Assembly (NCBI RefSeq): GCF_032854445.1
Contig: NC_088299.1
Coordinates: 17,973,608-18,037,607, forward strand
Reading direction: 5' to 3'
DNA length: 64,000 bases
DNA from: Liolophura sinensis
Taxonomy: Eukaryota; Mollusca; Polyplacophora; Chitonida; Chitonidae
Shown here: positions 58,649 through 64,000 of the stretch, one piece after another
Layout of the letters: each line of letters opens with the position of its first letter
Numbering within the stretch: the stretch's first letter is position 1
Position numbers and translations under genes: made by a program
Notes under the pieces: generated by a model
What the model saw: only the letters and a program-made list of their open reading frames with translations
Told to the model about the DNA's origin: nothing
Databases searched by the model: none

Positions 58649-58817
58649 TGAATGCCTAAGGGTAACTGGTGACAACAGGCTGGAGTTTGCTACAAATATC
58701 TCACTGGTAAGGGGCAGGTTACTCTTCATAGTTCCTAGCTGGTGCAAAATAAGTATGAAATAATGACGTCTGCGAACGGTTACAGAATTACGGCAACATA
58801 CAAGGAGTAGCGAATAT

Positions 58818-61800
58818 TTATTCTGTCTTCTTCACATCCAGAGTACAACGTACGATCCTGGTGAGAGTATCTGGAAGCAGATGAACAGTTTGATATAAAT
58901 ACATTAGTATCGCAAGCATGCTCGCTTTTATAAATAATATTCTATCTGATGTCAGGATTAGATACATGCATAAGACAGCTTTTATCATTATCAGTATGGC
59001 TACTGAGTTACAAATGACAGCTTCTCAGCGGGAACATAGTCAAACTGTGGTCAGGACAATAGTGAATTCTGAATAAATTATACAAATTGCAGGCCTATGT
59101 GCATCTAGGTCGGTGCATACTACAAAAAGTTTCTAATCTGGCTTCACTGACGCCCTATATATACGCTCTTTACGCATGATGTAATGTTGTACCACAATAC
59201 CAAGAAATGGGATGTACGGGCATGGTAATTTTGTGTCACATGGTTTGGTAACTGTAAGCCACTCTGTGTGGGTGAAAAACTATGCTTTTTAACATCTAGG
59301 GCATCTCATCTGAGCACGATGAGGATATATTCTACACGTTTTAAGCGTGTTCACCTTCATAAGTGTTTATTTAGAAAAGATCACTGTAAGATGTACTGTC
59401 AAATATGATGCCGATACACAAGTACATACATAGTGCCTTGTACTGGTTGTGTAATCCTGACAGAATGTAACCTATTTTACAGCTGTAATCTTTTATAGTG
59501 TTATATAATCTCTGCGTTTAACTTGATCTGAAATTCTGGTCAAAATAAAAGAAATTTATCATTATCAATATGGCTAGAGTTTTAACTTATAAGGTAATCT
59601 TACCAATGAAGTTTGTGAATGATGTGGGCTTTTGTTTCCATGACACCGCCAGCCAGTAGACAGGAATACCCGAAACGATGATTGCCAGAGCGATGCCCAA
59701 CTGACGAGGCTTCTGGTATACAGACAACACCAACACGGCAAGGTGAAATAACAGGAGGAGCACGGCGATAATCACAGGCACCTGGGGGGTCAGAGGAAAA
59801 GTGGCCAGGTGAAATAACCGGAATAAAACGGCGATAATCACAGGCACATGCTGAGTCAGAGGAAAAGTGGCCAAGTGAAATAACAGGAGTAAAACGGCGA
59901 TAATCACAGGCACCTGCGGGGTCAAAGGAAAAGTGGCCAGGTGAAATAACAGGAGTAAAACGGCGAAAATCACAGGCATCTGCGGAGTCAAAGGAAAAGT
60001 GGCCAGGTGAAATAACAGGAGTAAAACGGCGATAATCAAGATCACCTGTTACGTTGTCAGTAGTGTGTGTCAGCAGCGTGTATTATCGTCTGATGCTGTC
60101 AGGGGTGTATGTCAGCAGCGTCTGGCGTTACCAAGAGTGTGTGTCAACAGCGTGTTACCGTGTGACGTTATCAGGAGTGTATGTCAGCAGCGTGTTTTGC
60201 CGTCTGAGGTTGTCAGGAGTGTGTGCCAACAGGTGTTTTACCGTCTTACGTTACCAACAGTGTGTGTCAGCAGCGTGTGTTACCGTGTGACGTCATCAGG
60301 AGTGTGTGTCAGCAGCGTGTTTTGCCGTCTGAGGTTGTCAGGAGTGTGTGCCAACAGGTGTATTACCGTCTGACGTTACCGGGAGTGTGTTACCGAGTGA
60401 CGTTATCAGGAGTGTGTATCAACACCGTTTGTTATTTGTGATTTGCACCTAAGTATATGGTTTATTCGCATTGCAATATTAACAATGAATTTAAGAATAA
60501 CCTTTCAAAACTGCTACGCATAAGGTAGACGATATTTTTTTAGGAATTTTGCGACAGAGCTTACACATGTAGTATGAGGCGTCAGTTGACGTATTGTTTC
60601 GCGCATGTTTCCAATTTGAGGCTCTTGAAGCGTATTTGTCACTTAATTTTGGGTTCAGCCTGGCTGAAGCACCTTCTTTCAACATAGATCAGTTCCGCGA
60701 TACACGGATACACAGGACCAGAAGGCATAGAAGGTTTGTGCTAACGGTATTCAGTATAACTTTCCTAGAAATTCGATAATTCTGTAAATCTTTGTAGGCT
60801 TGCAAGCAGATTCGTTGTGAAAAGTGTACGACTGGGTGCATGTAGCGAAGTGATCAAGCCGAGTCATAATTATAAAGATTTTTCATAATGAATATCCACG
60901 ACAACTGATTGGCTGAAAACATCATATATATCCAATCTATCATATTATCTATTAAGGCAACAACTGCAAAAAGCGTACAAACTAGGCCTATACTGAATCA
61001 ATATCAGTACAAACGTAAATAATGAGTGAAGCAAATAGTTAAATGAAACAAATGTATGAATCAGAACTAACTGTATGTATGTCTGAGATAAATTCTAGAT
61101 AAAAAGTCACCTGGAATGATGGCGTCTCATTGGTTCTCTTCCATCGTAGGTACAGAAGAATTATTTGCAATTCCACAGACATAAGAGCGCTGAAGAGGCT
61201 TATATACTCCATCAGGACTAGCGCTTGTCCCGTGAACAGCATAACTAGAGTCAGGAAACTCTGAAAAAGGAAGATGTTGACATATCAGACATCCTATCCT
61301 CGTTTTGTTTCTTGTTTTTTTTCCAGCGGTCACATGAGGGCATCCTTCACGAATTAAACAAGTAAATTAATTGTGTGCGTAAACTACAAAATCATTTTAA
61401 CGAGAAGAAAAAAGATCAGGACTGAATACTTTGTACAGGTATATAAGATACTTATATGGATTCAGTGATAAGAGCAAATAAATTTCATCCATGGCCACAT
61501 CTTCTACTGAACGATTCAACAAAATCTAATACATCTTAATACTGGCAACACTGTGTCACGTTAAAACGTGTAATGATTTCTGTACAACTGTGATACATTT
61601 TTCTTATATGTGTTACGTGAATGTTCACATCAGTCATCAATATCCACGAATGTTGACATCAGTGTCATCCATATTCAGCAATGTTGACATCAGTCATCGG
61701 TATCCAGGAATACTGACACCAGAGTCATCACTATCCAGTAATGTTGACATCAGAGCCATCAATATTGAGGGATGTTGACATCAGAGTCATCAATATTCAG

Positions 61801-63361
61801 GGATGTTGACACCAGAGTCATCAATATCCAGGGATGTTGACTTCAGAGTCATCAATAACCAGGAATGTTGACATCAGAGTCATTAATAGTCATGAATGTT
61901 GCTGTTATGTTATAGCTGACCCGTCCGTTAACTCACAAGAATGATGATAGATGGCGATGGAGTGCGATACTTCTGGTGAACCATCCCCACAAACGACGGC
62001 ATATGTCCCACACGACCCGCTGCGAATAATAACCTGTGAAGGGTTGGGCTCATTTAATATGCTGTCTTATTGGTAAGGGCAATTCACCGAATGCACGGCC
62101 TATCAGAGGCAAGCCAATTATAGATTCACTGCTTACCAGATCGGGCACGGTGCCTGATGGACCATAGAAGATCAGTGCTGAAGGAATGAATGTCTCTTCA
62201 GGGAATTTCATCATGAACAATTCTGAGAAAATGTACACTCTTGTAGAGTTCTACGTGTATACCCTTACTGCAATACTTGCACTAATTTTCTTTTTTCTAT
62301 TAATCAATTTTCCCGCGCAAATGGTGCTGATTTTCACTAGAGGATGGCTTTTGAAACCGGTAGGAAAAACTTGTCCAGTTGAAGAATGTGTCTTTTTCCA
62401 CATTGCAATAGGCGACATCGGGATTTTACTCTCTGTCTCTAGGGAGATTAGAATTTGCTGTGTTCGAAGAACGTGAAATAATTATGATTTTATAATTTTA
62501 TTTATGTATTTAATCGATTTGTACATGATGCTTGATGTACATAGCATGTCAAGTTTATTCGTGGAGGAAACTAGTAGAGCCCTATACAAAACTACCGACA
62601 GGTACAAGGAAAACCACCTGATGTAAACCGGCTGTAGGAAAATGAAACCAGAGATTCAGATTCTAACTCTCGACTTTGAATGATCTCGTACCAGGTAACT
62701 TCCGTCAGACATTTATCATACTTAACGTTAAAATTAGCTACCTTTGGCAAGTTACATATGAACTTTGCTACTTGTTTTCCACAGACTTGCGCGCAATACA
62801 GATAGAAGACAAGCTGTTGTCAACGAACGATAAACTGTTGAACACCACTGACCGCTTATTGCCATTACGGCCTCGTGAAAAATGAGACAGTAAGAGGTAA
62901 GTCTATAAATCCCCTCATCCAAGGGCGGGGATGAACTCATATTTCGTTTGCCTTTAGGAGTTACACAACTTAATGAGTTCAAATCCATTATACCATGAAC
63001 TATTGTTTTATGTATATCCGCCTACCTTATCATTCTCCGGATGAAACACATCAAGACTTTCTTACTCAGTGTTTGCCAGTCTACACGGTTTAGTGCACGG
63101 GTGGCTCATGCGAGACGGATGATAAAATCTGGGACTGTATTCCTCTTTTTCATAATAGCTATTTTGGGGGTTGACGAATATGTACACTCCACAAAGCTTC
63201 ACAAAATTTCAACCCAAAGCCAAAATAATTTCAGCCAGCGAGAAAATAATTTACAAATTCAAAACGATATGCACACTATTGCCAACAGCCTTGCGCTATA
63301 TCATATGGTAAAAGTTGATCAAGATACCTCTGACACTAGGAAGTCTATATATATGTCACTT

Positions 63362-63446
<85 letters not shown>

Positions 63447-63690
63447 GTCTCTGGTTTTGGTACATTGACTAGCATTGAATTTGTTGCCATTTGTTAGAAA
63501 CTACGACGTTGTTGTTTTACTAACTTGTGTGTACGTTCTGTGTCTAACCCTCACATACGGGTATTTGTCCTGGCACTGACACTTACCTTGAGTGTCCCAT
63601 CACGACAGCCACAAGTGACCCAGCAGACGATATGGCGACGAGAACAGATATCACCGTAGTAAGGGGACTGTACAATCGGCTGATAAATAG
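58818..63690 (-). CDS. SLC7-family amino acid transporter (SLC7-2), 3' five exons
   Basis: Exons 63690-63587, 61260-61111, 62033-61937, 59781-59604 and 58870-58818, read from 63690 downward. Lengths 104, 97, 150, 178 and 53 nt match SLC7-1 exons 5-9 (104, 98, 150, 178, 53) in size and phase. The start and exons 1-4 lie past base 64000. The part seen encodes the C-terminal half of a 12-helix amino acid exchanger ('AAGRVGHMPSFVGMVHQKYR', 'SVYQKPRQLGIAL', 'GIPVYWLAVSWKQKP') and ends 'TLTRIVRCTLDVKKTE' plus stop. No frame break is seen. Upstream of the 178-nt exon, four further 66-nt units repeat the acceptor and exon start in an open frame (59782-60045). The stop codon lies inside an AATAAA on the minus strand, which may also serve in polyadenylation. 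Substrate cannot be told from this half. Confidence 0.92.
59782..60045 (-). repeat. 66-nt repeat of acceptor plus exon start in SLC7-2, four extra units
   Basis: On the gene strand each unit reads 'gtgcctgtgattatcgccgt', then a Leu-rich stretch, then 'ccacttttcctttgacccc' and 'gcag'. The true exon begins at 59781 with the same bases after 'accccccag'. Unit starts at 59913, 59979 and 60045 keep AG; the one at 59847 reads AT. The frame is open through every unit. Confidence 0.93.
60052..60425. repeat. ~40-bp GTGTGTCAGCAGCGTG-type minisatellite in SLC7-2, ~9 copies
   Basis: Unit 'agtgtgtgtcagcagcgtgt' plus 'taccgtctgacgttatcagg'. A block of about 120 bp ('gtgacgt..atcaggagtgt' to 'ccaacaggtgt') occurs twice, showing higher-order duplication. 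It adjoins the 66-nt array. Val/Cys-rich plus-strand frames are by-products. Confidence 0.9.
60426..61110. other. SLC7-2 intron interior, nothing recognised
   Basis: No exon, tandem repeat or mobile element identified between the 40-bp array and the 150-nt exon. Confidence 0.5.
61620..61910. repeat. 30-bp minisatellite in SLC7-2, ~9 copies
   Basis: Unit 'aatgttgacatcagagtcat' plus 'caatatccag', fairly diverged. It starts about 27 bp inside the intron from the donor of the 97-nt exon (61937). Confidence 0.9.
62034..63367. other. SLC7-2 intron interior, nothing recognised
   Basis: Between the 104-nt and 97-nt exons. Plus-strand open frames at 62186-62476 and 63041-63472 show no family feature, and the second runs into the AT microsatellite. 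No SINE or array seen before 63368. Confidence 0.5.
63368..63442. repeat. (AT)n microsatellite, ~36 units
   Basis: An uninterrupted AT dinucleotide run of about 72 bases after 'cacacacac'. Likely length-variable between individuals. Confidence 0.98.
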
Positions 63691-63739
63691 CTGTACGAGT
63701 AACAAAATAACAACAGGAAGGTTGTACTGTGAGCTTACT

Positions 63740-64000
63740 GCGACAAATATAACCCAAAGACACGTGAACAAACAATACACATAGTACAGAGTGGCCTGTA
63801 CAGACGCCATCAATACAGACGCAAAGAACAAACAAGACACATAGTACAGTGAGTGACCTGTACAGACGGCATCAATACAGACGCAAAGAGCACACAAACA
63901 CATAGTACAGTGAGTGGCCTGTACAGACATCAAATCCATCAATACAGACGCAAAGAGCAAACAAGGCACATAGTACAGTGGGCCAACGCCCAGGATTTCA
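63740..64000. repeat. ~63-bp minisatellite in SLC7-2, at least four copies, cut by window edge
   Basis: Unit 'cacatagtacagtgagtgac' plus 'ctgtacagacggcatcaata' plus 'cagacgcaaagaacaaacaag'. It starts about 50 bp before the acceptor of the 104-nt exon (63690). On the gene strand each unit carries 'gtctgtacag', similar to the acceptor's 'ctcgtacag'. Confidence 0.85.

Noticed and set aside
62186-62476. Plus-strand frame with a hydrophobic segment as a separate gene in the SLC7-2 intron
   Set aside because: No recognisable family, AT-rich, antisense to an intron and without splice or promoter support.

Overview
The window is animal nuclear DNA. Genes are split into many short exons with GT-AG introns, and the intergenic and intronic space is full of tRNA-derived SINEs, MITEs, a Tc1 element and minisatellites. 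From memory, both SINE types (one ending in an 'agtacggcgtaaaacacc' motif plus an AAATA tail, the other ending in a 'gactgaaaaattgttaag' motif) are typical of molluscs and other lophotrochozoans. A mollusc is my best guess, but the sequence alone does not settle it.

Four host genes can be rebuilt exon by exon. (1) 13794-3835, minus: a nine-exon SLC7-family amino acid transporter light chain (~580 aa), with one apparent 1-base insertion in exon 6. (2) 31902-19884, minus: a complete transglutaminase of 15 coding exons (824 aa) with the Cys-His-Asp triad and an unusual Arg/Tyr-rich N-terminus. (3) 41347-54775, plus: TIMM21, six exons, 247 aa, a subunit of the TIM23 inner-membrane import complex. 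(4) 63690-58818, minus: the last five exons of a second SLC7 gene, with the same exon lengths and phases as gene 1; its start lies beyond the window. The two SLC7 genes are paralogues that bracket the transglutaminase and TIMM21. No pathway links the four.

Mobile DNA: a 1.64-kb Tc1-like transposon (17519-19158) with TA duplications and a once-frameshifted transposase; three copies of a TTAA-flanked MITE with long inverted ends (6977, 15811, 57916), one holding a nested SINE; about 15 SINE copies, two with recognisable target-site duplications; and a short foldback element.

The most striking feature is the placement of tandem repeats. Most intronic minisatellites start within about 55 bp of an exon. 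In five cases the unit is a copy of the splice-junction region itself: the donors of transglutaminase exons 5 and 12, the donor and the acceptor flank of TIMM21 exon 5, and the acceptor of the SLC7-2 penultimate exon. About 80 copies of a donor-bearing 67-bp unit fill TIMM21 intron 5. In SLC7-2 the repeated acceptor lies in an open 66-nt unit, so alternative acceptor use would add whole hydrophobic segments.

The rest (about 31.9-41.3 kb, 13.8-17.5 kb, 54.8-58.8 kb and most intron interiors) holds repeats and no gene I can support.
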